A stretch of DNA of 64,000 nucleotides from Paenibacillus senegalimassiliensis. Its GTDB lineage: Bacteria > Bacillota > Bacilli > Paenibacillales > Paenibacillaceae. The notes below the pieces were generated by a model that saw only the letters and a list, made by a program, of their open reading frames with translations, was not told the DNA's origin and did not search any database. Below are positions 16,816 through 25,835 of the stretch, piece after piece. The position numbers and the translations under genes were made by a program. The stretch is from NCBI RefSeq assembly GCF_001486585.1, contig NZ_LN909046.1:1178001-1242000 (forward strand), written 5' to 3'. Position 1 is the first letter of the stretch, and each line of letters opens with the position of its first letter.

Positions 16816-17241
16816 CTAAAATTTCAAAATGATGACCCCCGCAATCATGAGCGCGATCCCCATAAACTGCGGCCAGCGCATCTGTTGCTTCCTTACACCA
16901 AACCATCCCATGCTGTCGATGAGGAAGGTGATGCATAGCTGGGCAATCAACAAAATGGAAATGGTCATGGTGACGCCCACCTGCTGAATTGCTGTAACGT
17001 TGGTAAATATGATAATCGCCGCCAATGCTCCTCCGCTCAAATAGAGCGGATGCACTCGCCCCAGTTCCTGCCTGCCACCGTCCCGTACTAAGGCCCAAAT
17101 AATCAGGGCCGCCACAAAGCCGATAAACTGGGTTAAGGCGGCGGCTGGCCATGTCCCGATATCCGCGCTAATTCGCGTATTGGCGACTCCTTGTAGCGTA
17201 ATAAAGGCCCCCGCCAGCAAGGCAAATAACAAACCCTTCAT
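16816..17241 (-). CDS. YdcZ-type DMT membrane protein (DUF606), second copy
   Basis: A 141-residue paralogue of the protein at 15409-15870, with five predicted membrane spans. It has GAFITLQGVANTRISADIGTW at the N-terminus and FLIDSMGWFGVRKQQMRWPQ in the second half, matching the DSMGW motif of its partner. Its ATG at 17241 follows GGAGAGA. It is the first gene of a ydcZ-crp-ydcZ cluster in which the regulator is placed between two transporter halves. The substrate is unknown. Confidence 0.87.
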   Translation of the reverse strand: MKGLLFALLAGAFITLQGVANTRISADIGTWPAAALTQFIGFVAALIIWALVRDGGRQELGRVHPLYLSGGALAAIIIFTNVTAIQQVGVTMTISILLIAQLCITFLIDSMGWFGVRKQQMRWPQFMGIALMIAGVIILKF

Positions 17242-17320
17242 TTTCTCTCTCCTTCATCCTTACAACTTTCCGTAGCTCTCTGTCAATTTCTTATTTAAAG
17301 ATATCTTTTCACGTTTGCAA

Positions 17321-17334
17321 AGGACATATGTCCT
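17321..17334. promoter_or_regulatory. Perfect 14-bp palindrome, candidate Crp/Fnr-type operator
   Basis: AGGACATATGTCCT is a perfect palindrome 80 bp upstream of the ydcZ-crp-ydcZ cluster and 86 bp upstream of the divergent MFS gene. Size, symmetry and position fit a dimeric Crp/Fnr regulator such as the one encoded nearby. No published consensus for this regulator was applied. Confidence 0.5.
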
Positions 17335-17354
17335 AAACGAAAAAATGCCCTTCA

Positions 17355-17384
17355 TTGTAACATGGAAGGAACTAGGTATACAAT
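17355..17384 (+). promoter_or_regulatory. Sigma-A promoter of the MFS gene
   Basis: TTGTAA (17355-17360) and TACAAT (17379-17384) are 18 bp apart; TATACA (17377-17382) with 16 bp is the alternative register. Confidence 0.55.
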
Positions 17385-17419
17385 AAAGCATACATAACAG
17401 AACGAGGTGCTATTTCTAT

Positions 17420-18901
17420 ATGACCGCAAAAACCAGCATGTCTTCTACCTACCAGGACGATCCGGAGATACAGCGTAAACGTTGGATGATTCTGATTGTC
17501 TTGAATCTGTTTACCTTCATGGCTACGCTTGATGGAAGTATTGTAAATATCGCATTGCCCGTCATTTCAGAGCAGATGAAATTGACGGTGGCTCAAGCGG
17601 AATGGATTGTCACTGCCTATCTGATGATGATTTGCGCGGCGATTCTCTTCTTTGGCAAGCTGGGCGATATCGTTGGCAAGATTAAGATATTTAAATGGGG
17701 TATGGTCATCTTTACGCTCGGCTCCCTGCTCTGCGGGTTCAGCGACTCCTTACCGATGCTGGTCGGCTCACGCTTGATTCAGGCCTTGGGGGCCTCTATG
17801 ACAATGGCTAATAGCCAGGGCATCATTACGGACATCTTCCCTTCTACGGAGCGCGGCAAGGCGTTAGGACTGATCGGGACCTTCGTGTCCCTAGGCAGTA
17901 TCGCCGGTCCAAGCCTGGGCGGGGTTATTGTCGCCAGCTTGGGCTGGGAATATATTTTCTGGGTGAATATTCCTGTGGGTCTGATTGCTATTGTGATCGG
18001 TTGGAGCCTGCTGCCTGAAGACCGGACACGCTTGCAGGTGCATATCGATAAAGCCGGGAGCCTTCTTTTCCCGCTATTTATTCTTGCGTTATTCTCCGGG
18101 CTGCTGCTTGGCCAGCAGGTAGGCTATCAGGATATTCGTATCATCGGCGCCCTTGTCCTGGCCGTTATTGTGTTCATTCTCTTTCTCGCGGTGGAAATGC
18201 GCCATCGCCAGCCTATGTTGCAGTTGAGCCTCTTCCGGAACCCTATGTTCAGTCTCAGCATCCTGTGCGGGTTCCTGGTGTTCGTGGCAAATTTTTGTTT
18301 TAATATCATCGCTCCATTTTACACGCAAAATATTTTGAATCTATCACCTTCCGAGGCCGGATTTCTGATGATGTTGTTCCCGATTGTGATGGTGATTGTC
18401 GCTCCGCTCAGCGGCGCTTTATCCGACAAGATCGGTTCCGAACTCCTTACCTTTGCCGGCCTGATCGTCATGGTCATCGCCCAGGTTGGACTGGCCCAGT
18501 TGCATGACCGGAGCCCAATCGCCTTAGTAGGCGTATGGATTGGCATGCTGGGTCTTGGCAGCGGCCTCTTCCAGTCGCCGAACAACTCGCTGGTCATGTC
18601 CAAGGTGCCGCGAACGCAACTTGGCATTGCCGGTAGCATTAACTCCCTCGTACGCAACATCGGCATGGTCGTGGGTATTACAGTCGCCACCACCACGTTG
18701 TTTAATGTTATGAGCAACCGGGCGGGCTACCGGGTCATCGGCTTAGTGCCGGATCGGCCTGATCTGTTCCTGTCCGGGATGCATGTCGTGTTCGTCACCT
18801 CGGCTTCAATCTGTCTCGTGGCAGGCTTATTGACAGGCGGCCGGCTCTGGTGGGCCCGGCGCACATTGCGGCGCAGTAAGGAATCATCGCAAACACTCTG
18901 A
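17420..18901 (+). CDS. MFS drug exporter, DHA2 (EmrB/QacA) family, 14 TM
   Basis: A 493-residue major-facilitator protein with about fourteen membrane spans and proton-driven efflux as the family role. Motif A-like GKLGDIVGKIKIF follows TM2, LDGSIVNIALPVIS matches the DHA2 N-terminal motif, and GLIGTFVSLGSIAGPSLGGVI is motif C of antiporters. Start at ATG 17420 with GAGGTG upstream. It is divergent from the ydcZ-crp-ydcZ cluster, sharing a region that holds a palindromic operator candidate. The drug or metabolite exported cannot be told from sequence. Confidence 0.9.
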   Translation: MTAKTSMSSTYQDDPEIQRKRWMILIVLNLFTFMATLDGSIVNIALPVISEQMKLTVAQAEWIVTAYLMMICAAILFFGKLGDIVGKIKIFKWGMVIFTLGSLLCGFSDSLPMLVGSRLIQALGASMTMANSQGIITDIFPSTERGKALGLIGTFVSLGSIAGPSLGGVIVASLGWEYIFWVNIPVGLIAIVIGWSLLPEDRTRLQVHIDKAGSLLFPLFILALFSGLLLGQQVGYQDIRIIGALVLAVIVFILFLAVEMRHRQPMLQLSLFRNPMFSLSILCGFLVFVANFCFNIIAPFYTQNILNLSPSEAGFLMMLFPIVMVIVAPLSGALSDKIGSELLTFAGLIVMVIAQVGLAQLHDRSPIALVGVWIGMLGLGSGLFQSPNNSLVMSKVPRTQLGIAGSINSLVRNIGMVVGITVATTTLFNVMSNRAGYRVIGLVPDRPDLFLSGMHVVFVTSASICLVAGLLTGGRLWWARRTLRRSKESSQTL

Positions 18902-18923
18902 GCCTCTGCACCCTGCAAAGATC

Positions 18924-18967
18924 AAAAACAGCCCATTAGATAATACCTATCTAATGGGCTGTTTTTG
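18924..18967. terminator. Bidirectional terminator between convergent genes
   Basis: AAAAACAGCCCATTAGATA pairs with TATCTAATGGGCTGTTTTT around a 4-6 nt loop, with A-runs and T-runs on both sides. It can end both the MFS and beta-helix transcripts. Confidence 0.9.
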
Positions 18968-18994
18968 GTTCATAGCGACAACGATCCTTACTAG

Positions 18995-21900
18995 TTAATG
19001 ATCACCTTTGACCACAATATCATCAAATAACGCATTCACTGATGTCGTTCGGAGTCCAATTTTGCCGTTGGTTAACTCGTTAATGGGATTCGTCCATTCT
19101 ATCTTCAGTGCTCCATCCACATAAGCCTTGATATTATTGCCTTGCACCACGGCTTTGAGCGTATACCACTGGTTGGTGGTAGCGGTAAATGGCGTGCTGG
19201 AAACGCTGGTCAAGATACCGTCGACGGCTTTGTAAAGCTCCAGCGTTTTGGCAGTTGAATTGATTCTGAACATGTAGTAATGATTGGTGTCCTGCACTCT
19301 GAAGGTAATTCCCGCATTCGCATTGGCGATGGGAACCTTCGCCTTGGCTTCGTAGGAATAATCCGTCCAGGCCTCACCGGCTGTAATCAGGGACGTGGCC
19401 GATGCCTTTTGAGCCAACGCCATGGAACTGTCTGTTACTACAATCCAGGAGCCGGAGTGAGCCGTCCAGCCTGCTGTATTTCCGTCCTCGAAGTTGTCGC
19501 TGAACAAGGTGATGTCAGGAATCGGATTGGGCGTTTCATTTACATCCGTAATTTGAATCGTAAATGCCTTCTCGTAATAGAGTCCACCTGAATCCACCGT
19601 TCTGACCCGAATCGAGTAGCTGGTTTTAGTTTCATAGTCCGGGGTTATTTTGAGGATTAGCGCATTTCCGGAAATATTAAAGCTTCCGTTATTGCTATCG
19701 CCAGCACCCGCGACCAGTTGGTAAATGAACGTATCCCCTTCATCTGGGTCAGTCGTGGTAAAGGTGCCCACGCTGCCTCCGGCCGTTGTATGTTCAGGCA
19801 CTTGGTTATGGCTTAACGTAAGATTTGTAGGAGCTTTGTTCAAGCTGGACACGACGGCATTATCAAACAGCACATCCGCAGATGTAGTTCTGAAGCCGAT
19901 TTTACCGCTCGTTAACTCGGTCACGGGATTGGTCCATTCCGTCTTCAATGCTCCGTCCACATAACCTTCGATGGTGTTGCCCTGGACCACCACTTTAAGG
20001 GTATACCACCGCTTGGCGACTGCGGCAAAACTCGCATTGGACACTTTCGTCAAAGTCCCATTAATACTCTTGTATAGCTCCACCTCTTGTGCCGTCGCAT
20101 TAATTCTATACATATAGTAATTGTTCGTATCCTTAACCCGGAACACAATTCCGGCATTTGCGTTATTGATCGGCATCTTCACTTTGGCTTCATAAGCGTA
20201 ATCAGTCCACGAGCTTCCAGCCGTAATAAGCGACGTTGCCGTGGCATTCTGCGCCAGAACTTTCGTATCGTCCTTGGCTATGCTCCAGGAACCGGAATGA
20301 GCGGTCCAGCCTGCTGAATCTCCGTCTTCAAAATTATCGCTGAACAGTGGAGGTCTGGAGTTAGCAAAGATCACTCCGTTGACATTGCTATTGACAGTAA
20401 TCTTCATATCGCTTAGTTGCGTAGCTAGCTCGCCTTTCACAACCACATCCGAGAACATAACCCCGTCAACCATGCCGCCTTTCGTGGCGTTTCCAGACAG
20501 CCTGGAGTTTTGTGAACCCAGTTCACGAATGTTAATGTCCTTAACGATTACATTGCTGATATCCCCGGACGTGCTGGTGGATACCCCAAGCCAGTAGTTG
20601 CCGAACTGATTAATGCCAACCCGCTCAATATCGATGTTCTCAAACGTAATATTTTGAGCGTAGCCTTCCTCCGGAAGTGTGTTGTATTGGTAACCATGAT
20701 CGATGAGTAGGGCCCGGGCGCTCTGATATACATAGGAATTTCGCACGGTAACGCCGATTTGCGGTTGAGCTACGCCCATCCCAATCTTGAAGGCAGCACA
20801 TCTTGTCCAAGCGAAAGCATCATCAAACACCACATTCTCCAAATGCTCAAGTTGGCCCGGCCACCCTTTGGACATGCCTGTTTGCAGCCAGGTTTTCGTG
20901 GAATAGGTATCATCATCCGAAATCGCAATTGCATGCTTCACCAGCACGTCTTGACTTTCATTAATGTCGATCACGTCGTTTTCAAGCTTGTGCAGATCTT
21001 GAAATCCCTTGAGATTCGTAATGGTGACATGATCGGAGCGAACCACCATGAACGACCAGAAGCCAGCATCCCGTAAAATTAAACCATCAAATGTAAAATG
21101 GGAAGTTGCGAGCGGAACGAGCAGGTTGTTGATGAATCCTTCATTTTTGTGTGGTGCGGGCATCTTGCGGTCGCGCATTTCCATGCCCTTCCCGTCAATG
21201 GTACCCCGGCCCCGCAGAGTTATATTGCTGGAGTTAATCGCTGTACGGATAAAATAGGTTCCATCCCTGTTCAGCGAATCCTTGCGGAAGTCATTGGCGT
21301 AGTCCTCTCCCTTGCCTGTGCCGACAATGACGGCACCCCCGGCCAGATAGAAGGTTACGTTGCTCTTCAGCGTCAGGTTCCCGCTCTTATAGACCCCGGC
21401 TGGAACAAACACAGTACCTCCGCCCGCCTGGTTCGCATCGTCAATCGCTCTCTGAATAGCTGTAGTTGCCATTGTATTGCCTGTGCGATCCGCATTGTAC
21501 GGCGATTGGGTCACGTTATAGATCCCAGGGCCCGAAGAAGCGGGAATATCCGTCTCCAGAGGGTCGGCGGCAATGACGATTTTTTTGAGATCATTGATTT
21601 TAACAATGACATAGGTTGAGGAGGATAGCGTAAACGTCAGCTTTTTCCCACTCACTGTACCCTGAATATTTTTGGCCATCGGACTGATGGAATAAGAATC
21701 TATATTTTCGCTGGCCGTCACTTCGAGGGTTACAGTTCCGGAGAAGGAAAATTGGGCGTAGTCGTAATCGCTCACGTAAGCGATAACGGGCACGCTGTTG
21801 CCATTTGCTTTTAAAGAAAATACGCTAGAAGCGGTATAAATGGAAGGCATGGGATAGTTCTGAATTGTAGCAGCAAGATCGGTGATTTCAAAGGCTGCGG

Positions 21901-22183
21901 GGTCCAGAGCCTCCAGGTACACAGCATCCGTCACGCTAGCCTCTTCCAAGGCTTCGGGCGAAGGTTCAGGCTCGGCTACGAGGATTGGCTCGTCTTCACT
22001 GATAGGTAAGGGATCATTTACAATGACCTCACCGCCTGCATCCATCTCGGCTAAGCCCTCCTCATCGATGGAGATTATAGTATGATTCTCGGCAAGCATA
22101 TTTGCAGAAGCCATTTGCGGTAATAATCCTGAGATAAAGACGGCAAACAGTAACAATAAGGTAAATGCTTTTCTATTAAACAT
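18995..22183 (-). CDS. Secreted beta-helix protein (GH28/pectate-lyase-like) with cadherin and two lectin-like domains
   Basis: This 1062-residue secreted protein has a signal peptide (about 1-27, ending ASA). A right-handed parallel beta-helix (about 215-625) starts at ATTAIQRAIDDANQAGGGTVFVPAGVY and carries DINES and ISDDD motifs similar to the NTD and DD acid residues of GH28 polygalacturonases. Then come a concanavalin-like jelly-roll domain (about 630-795), a cadherin-like domain (about 797-897, with DPDEGD and TDVNE) and a second jelly-roll domain (about 902-1062). The two jelly rolls are clear duplicates, also at DNA level. It probably binds and cuts a plant polysaccharide outside the cell; the exact bond is unknown. 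GGAGGAGG precedes the ATG and a perfect cre site lies upstream. Confidence 0.85.
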   Translation of the reverse strand: MFNRKAFTLLLLFAVFISGLLPQMASANMLAENHTIISIDEEGLAEMDAGGEVIVNDPLPISEDEPILVAEPEPSPEALEEASVTDAVYLEALDPAAFEITDLAATIQNYPMPSIYTASSVFSLKANGNSVPVIAYVSDYDYAQFSFSGTVTLEVTASENIDSYSISPMAKNIQGTVSGKKLTFTLSSSTYVIVKINDLKKIVIAADPLETDIPASSGPGIYNVTQSPYNADRTGNTMATTAIQRAIDDANQAGGGTVFVPAGVYKSGNLTLKSNVTFYLAGGAVIVGTGKGEDYANDFRKDSLNRDGTYFIRTAINSSNITLRGRGTIDGKGMEMRDRKMPAPHKNEGFINNLLVPLATSHFTFDGLILRDAGFWSFMVVRSDHVTITNLKGFQDLHKLENDVIDINESQDVLVKHAIAISDDDTYSTKTWLQTGMSKGWPGQLEHLENVVFDDAFAWTRCAAFKIGMGVAQPQIGVTVRNSYVYQSARALLIDHGYQYNTLPEEGYAQNITFENIDIERVGINQFGNYWLGVSTSTSGDISNVIVKDINIRELGSQNSRLSGNATKGGMVDGVMFSDVVVKGELATQLSDMKITVNSNVNGVIFANSRPPLFSDNFEDGDSAGWTAHSGSWSIAKDDTKVLAQNATATSLITAGSSWTDYAYEAKVKMPINNANAGIVFRVKDTNNYYMYRINATAQEVELYKSINGTLTKVSNASFAAVAKRWYTLKVVVQGNTIEGYVDGALKTEWTNPVTELTSGKIGFRTTSADVLFDNAVVSSLNKAPTNLTLSHNQVPEHTTAGGSVGTFTTTDPDEGDTFIYQLVAGAGDSNNGSFNISGNALILKITPDYETKTSYSIRVRTVDSGGLYYEKAFTIQITDVNETPNPIPDITLFSDNFEDGNTAGWTAHSGSWIVVTDSSMALAQKASATSLITAGEAWTDYSYEAKAKVPIANANAGITFRVQDTNHYYMFRINSTAKTLELYKAVDGILTSVSSTPFTATTNQWYTLKAVVQGNNIKAYVDGALKIEWTNPINELTNGKIGLRTTSVNALFDDIVVKGDH

Positions 22184-22252
22184 AAGTACCTCCTCCTACT
22201 CTATTAAATTGCCTGCAATTCCCCTTGATACATCATGTGCATAATCTCGTGT

Positions 22253-22266
22253 TGTAAGCGCTAACA
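22253..22266 (-). promoter_or_regulatory. cre site (CcpA operator) upstream of the beta-helix gene
   Basis: TGTAAGCGCTAACA fits the cre consensus TGWAANCGNTNWCA at every position. It is 70 bp upstream of the start codon, so the gene should be repressed when preferred sugars are present. Confidence 0.85.
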
Positions 22267-22350
22267 CAATTGCTGATACAAAGGTAAATATTTTCATACC
22301 TCCCTCTTTTTATGATGCGAATCCATTTCATTATAGTCTTGTCCCATGCC

Positions 22351-22375
22351 AAAAAGAGTGGGGTAAGCCCACTCT
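22351..22375 (-). terminator. Terminator of the sugar-transport/GH130 operon
   Basis: On the minus strand AGAGTGGG, a short CTTA loop and CCCACTCT are followed by TTTTT. It is 15 nt after the SGNH hydrolase stop and separates that operon from the beta-helix gene. Confidence 0.85.
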
Positions 22376-22389
22376 CTAGGGATACAAAC

Positions 22390-23370
22390 TTATGAATTGA
22401 TCATATTGGGAAACCGCTGACCTAACACTTCATAACCTTCGGCCCCAGGGTGCAGGCCATCTGTTAATAAGGCTGCATCCTCTGCTCCAAGCCAACCTAG
22501 TCCATCCTGATAGTATAGATGTCGGTCTCCCCGTTCTTGCAACATCCGAATAGTCTCACGAATGGCCTCTCGCATCATCGGCAAGGTGAAGCCCAGCGAA
22601 TTAGGTTCTGTCTCACGATGGGTGCCATAGATTGGGGAGATCACGAGCAGCGGCGTATTCGGGTGCTTATCGCGAATGGTCTCCAGCAGTCCGATCAGCA
22701 GCGGCTGGAACATACGTGGGCTTAAGGTGCCTGCTCCATAAATGTTCACACCTACACAAAGTGAAATGAAATCAGCGGGCAGGTCGCGAATCAACCGTCC
22801 GATCATCGGCTCCATGTGGCAATTGCCGGAGAAGCCGAGATTCGTCAGGTTGAAGCCACACTTAGCTGCTGCAATAGCAGGCCAGGCACGTGTGGGGCTG
22901 GAAGCAGCCACGCACTGGGTGATGGAGCTGCCGTAAGTGATCCAGCGCGGTCTCTTGTCAATGAGCGGCTTCGCCGACGCTTCCTCATCGATCCACAGGC
23001 CGGTCAGGGTCATTCCTGTATTTTGCGGGAGCCAGATTTCCAGCTCCTTGAAGCCGCTCGGAATAGCTTTATCAAATAATGCGTTCGTCGCTCCGTCCGG
23101 CAGAGGGAGTGTCTGAATCAACCGCCCATCTACGAGGCAATCCAGTGCGGCAGCTTCCGCAAGTGGTGTGAAGGATAGCTTAATTACCTCTGCATCCGTG
23201 TACATCCGTAAGCGGATACCGGCACAAATTGCGGCCTTGCCTTCAATCCCCTCAGGTGGATACAAATTATAATCCTGGTATGGGATGCGCCAGGGCTTGA
23301 TTCCATAATCCAGATGCTCTAGTGAAACGGCTCCATGGAACCAATTATCTGTTAAGTCTATCTGTTTCAC
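22390..23370 (-). CDS. SGNH/GDSL-family hydrolase (two-domain carbohydrate-esterase type)
   Basis: A 326-residue protein with an N-terminal beta-sandwich (about 1-135) and a C-terminal SGNH hydrolase domain. Blocks are visible: ITYGSSIT (nucleophile Ser), LGFSGNC (block II Gly), CVGVN (block III Asn) and DGLHPGAEGY (catalytic Asp and His). Such proteins usually remove acetyl or other acyl groups from sugars. No signal peptide is seen, so it acts in the cytoplasm on imported oligosaccharides. GTG 23370 overlaps the oxidoreductase stop by 4 nt (GTGA), which couples translation; the frame extends to 23424 without a better start. It is the last gene of the operon. Confidence 0.87.
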   Translation of the reverse strand: MKQIDLTDNWFHGAVSLEHLDYGIKPWRIPYQDYNLYPPEGIEGKAAICAGIRLRMYTDAEVIKLSFTPLAEAAALDCLVDGRLIQTLPLPDGATNALFDKAIPSGFKELEIWLPQNTGMTLTGLWIDEEASAKPLIDKRPRWITYGSSITQCVAASSPTRAWPAIAAAKCGFNLTNLGFSGNCHMEPMIGRLIRDLPADFISLCVGVNIYGAGTLSPRMFQPLLIGLLETIRDKHPNTPLLVISPIYGTHRETEPNSLGFTLPMMREAIRETIRMLQERGDRHLYYQDGLGWLGAEDAALLTDGLHPGAEGYEVLGQRFPNMINS

Positions 23371-24746
23371 AACGCATCGCTCGCCTTCTTGCTCCCGGCC
23401 AGCACGAAATCCTCTCCTAGCCACACATCCTGCTCCAGTAGTCGCCGCTGAAGCTCGGTGACAGATATGCCACGCGAGGTATTGCCATCCTGCAGTGCCA
23501 AGGCAGCCGCTGTTCCAGAAGCCTGCCCCATGGAGAAGCAGTTGGGCATTACCCGCAAGGAGCCTTGTACCGCCCGGTCCGAGGATACGGAGCGACCAGC
23601 CACCCAGAGGTTGTCAATTCCAACGGGGAGCATAATCCGGTACGGTACCCCATGCGAAACGCCTGGGGGCAAGTGGTTGAAGGTCATCTCACTTTGGCTG
23701 TTGGCGAGATGGATATCAATGTAGTAAGCGTTACGGGCGATGTCATCCGGGAAGGAGCGCGCAGCCTGAAAATCATCCACCGTCAGCACATAGTCCCCTT
23801 CAATGCGCCGGGTCTCCCGGATACCTAGCTGCTCTCCGCTGGCTACCATATGGGCGTGTTCAAAGCCGGGGACATAGCGGCGGAAGAATTGCAGTTGACG
23901 CTCAGCGGTGCGGCGTCCTTCGATGGCGCCCCGCGTTAAATCCTCGGCAAGCGTACCGTCCACACCAAAGACATGGCCGAAGTTAACTCCCACCAGATAG
24001 TCACTGACCCAGGCCAGGCCAGAGATTGACTTGCGTCCCTCCGGCAACGCTCCATCCTCAATCGCTTGTTCCACCGTCTTGTGCAGTTGGCCGGTGTCCC
24101 CGCTCTCCTCTAGGAAGCGCTTGAACTTTGGACGATCTACATTGGCAAGCAAATAACACATACTGCCTGGTTGGAGTTCTCCCGCTTCTCCACCCTTCTG
24201 GAAAGGAACTCCCGCCAATGCCGCGATATCCCCATCCCCCGAGCAATCAATAATATAGCGGCAGCAGATAAATGATCTTCCGGTTTTGTTAACCACCACG
24301 ACGCCTTGCACGTTTCGGCGATCCTCCGAGAGTACAACGTCATAGACAAAGCTATGATATAGCGGCGTTACCCCGCTTTCCAAGATGGCATCGTCATAGA
24401 CTCGCTTCAGCACCTCCGGATCGATGGGCACCCAATCCAGCAGTTCCCGGTATTCCTCGTAATACTCCGGTTCGCAGCCTTGCTTCATCCGCTCCATCAG
24501 CTTCAGGCCGAGACCGCGGATAATGGGCTTCTGCTTATCCGTAAAGGGACAAAAGGCTGGAACCAACGCAACCGTGCCCATGCCACCAAGGAATCCACGC
24601 TGTTCCACCAGCATCGTGCGGGCTCCCCCTTCTGCGGCGGCAATGGCTGCTGCAATCCCGGAAGCCCCCCCACCGATGACCAGTACATCGACTTTGTGGG
24701 CCACCGGAATATTAGCCGAAGGCAGTGTAATCTCCTTAGTAATCAT
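23367..24746 (-). CDS. FAD-dependent oxidoreductase (PF12831 type), first copy
   Basis: A 459-residue flavoprotein with the dinucleotide-binding motif VLVIGGGASGIAAAIAAAEGG (about 18-38), followed by an Arg/Glu-type second element LVEQRGFLGGMGT. The internal YIIDCSGDGDIAALAG and C-terminal DNLWVAGRSVSSDRAVQGSLR are typical of PF12831 FAD_oxidored proteins. Members are common in polysaccharide-utilisation loci but few have a proven reaction; oxidation of a sugar hydroxyl or a related carbon substrate is plausible. ATG 24746 has GGAGGGG 7 nt upstream. It sits between a GH130 phosphorylase and an SGNH hydrolase with 28 nt and -4 nt spacing. A second PF12831 gene is at 30640-32151. Confidence 0.85.
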   Translation of the reverse strand: MITKEITLPSANIPVAHKVDVLVIGGGASGIAAAIAAAEGGARTMLVEQRGFLGGMGTVALVPAFCPFTDKQKPIIRGLGLKLMERMKQGCEPEYYEEYRELLDWVPIDPEVLKRVYDDAILESGVTPLYHSFVYDVVLSEDRRNVQGVVVVNKTGRSFICCRYIIDCSGDGDIAALAGVPFQKGGEAGELQPGSMCYLLANVDRPKFKRFLEESGDTGQLHKTVEQAIEDGALPEGRKSISGLAWVSDYLVGVNFGHVFGVDGTLAEDLTRGAIEGRRTAERQLQFFRRYVPGFEHAHMVASGEQLGIRETRRIEGDYVLTVDDFQAARSFPDDIARNAYYIDIHLANSQSEMTFNHLPPGVSHGVPYRIMLPVGIDNLWVAGRSVSSDRAVQGSLRVMPNCFSMGQASGTAAALALQDGNTSRGISVTELQRRLLEQDVWLGEDFVLAGSKKASDAL

Positions 24747-24774
24747 CAAAAAACCCCTCCAATCGGTGTTCCAA

Positions 24775-25785
24775 TTAATTGGTCTTCCCTTCAAGACAGA
24801 GACGCAACAGGTCATCCACATCCGCAGTTGCCAGGCACTCTACCGTATCAGCGGCACCGTAGTAGATTTTGACTTCTCCGGAATCCTCCAGAATCATACC
24901 ACCCGGGAAAATGACATCATTGCGGAAGCCACCACTGATTTCATATTCCGCCTCCGGCGCAAGCAGCGGTGCCACCGCTCTGCCAATGATTCGGCTTGGG
25001 TCAGCCAGATCAAGCAACATAATACCGGCGGTATAGCGTTTCTTCCAGCTATCCTCCCACCCGTTCTTGCCCCGGCCAAGATCCAGATCCACGGCATGGA
25101 ACAGAGTCAGCCATCCCTTATCCGTCTTGATAGGTGGGGCACCCGGTCCTACCTTGTCGTTGGCAAATGCGACATCTTCAACGGTCAGCAGCAGCCGGGA
25201 GTTGCCCCAGTATTTCAGGTCAGGCGAATCGCTCATCCACATGTCAAATCGGTCCTTCCCTCCCCGGCTGTATACGGGCATGGGGCGCTCCAGACGTACA
25301 TAGTTCCCTCCGATTCGCTCCGGGAGCAATACCATGTTCCGGTTGTCCGGTAACGACAGGCTAAGCACTTTAAAGGAACGGAAATCCTCGGTTACCGCAA
25401 TCCCCCCGCGCAGCCCATGCTTTGTATCGACGGCAAAACACATATAACATTGCTCTCCAATCACGGTCAGGCGCGGATCATATACCCGGACAACCTCTTC
25501 GTTATGCCAGGACCAGCAAGGCTCAAGCTGAACCTCCCACTTGATTCCGTCATCGCTAAAGGCCAGTCCAAGGTTAGTCGTATGATGTGGAGCGACAATT
25601 CCTTGCTGTTCATCCCCGTAATCATTGCGGAAAACCATGACATATTTGCCCTTGAACTTGGTAACCCCCGCATTGAAGACCATTGCCGGACCATAAGGCA
25701 CATCCCCCGGTGACAGAATTGGATTATTTGCATAGCGGGTAATGACCGGGCTGGAAGCCAAGGGTCCAATTGTAAACTGACTCAT
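24775..25785 (-). CDS. GH130 glycoside phosphorylase, first copy
   Basis: A 336-residue five-bladed beta-propeller enzyme of family GH130 (PF04041), which reversibly phosphorolyses beta-mannosides, usually in the cytoplasm. The conserved DPR is at residues 103-105 (VYDPRLT). FNAGVTKFKGKYVMVFRND near the N-terminus and the C-terminal IFPGGMILEDSGEVKIYYGAADT fit the family. ATG 25785 has AAGGAG upstream; a longer frame to 25923 overlaps the permease gene. Its position directly after two sugar permease genes suggests that it attacks the imported oligosaccharide. Which beta-mannoside is cut (mannobiose, mannosyl-glucose or mannosyl-GlcNAc) cannot be read from sequence. Confidence 0.9.
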   Translation of the reverse strand: MSQFTIGPLASSPVITRYANNPILSPGDVPYGPAMVFNAGVTKFKGKYVMVFRNDYGDEQQGIVAPHHTTNLGLAFSDDGIKWEVQLEPCWSWHNEEVVRVYDPRLTVIGEQCYMCFAVDTKHGLRGGIAVTEDFRSFKVLSLSLPDNRNMVLLPERIGGNYVRLERPMPVYSRGGKDRFDMWMSDSPDLKYWGNSRLLLTVEDVAFANDKVGPGAPPIKTDKGWLTLFHAVDLDLGRGKNGWEDSWKKRYTAGIMLLDLADPSRIIGRAVAPLLAPEAEYEISGGFRNDVIFPGGMILEDSGEVKIYYGAADTVECLATADVDDLLRLCLEGKTN

Positions 25786-25835
25786 AACCTGATGCTCCTT
25801 TTGTATGAAATATGATGGAACTATATAGTGAACCT

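Noticed and set aside
16787-17152. N-terminal extension of the Crp/Fnr ORF
   Set aside because: The extra 121 residues are a shifted-frame shadow of the second ydcZ gene, low in complexity and without a ribosome site; ATG 16786 begins the normal family N-terminus. A real fusion is unlikely.
21098-21619. 173-codon + strand ORF inside the beta-helix gene
   Set aside because: Antisense to a continuous 1062-codon gene with a signal peptide and domain repeats.
24523-25353. 276-codon + strand ORF
   Set aside because: It is antisense to the FAD oxidoreductase and GH130 genes, both of which have clear motifs. Its composition is typical of a shadow frame.
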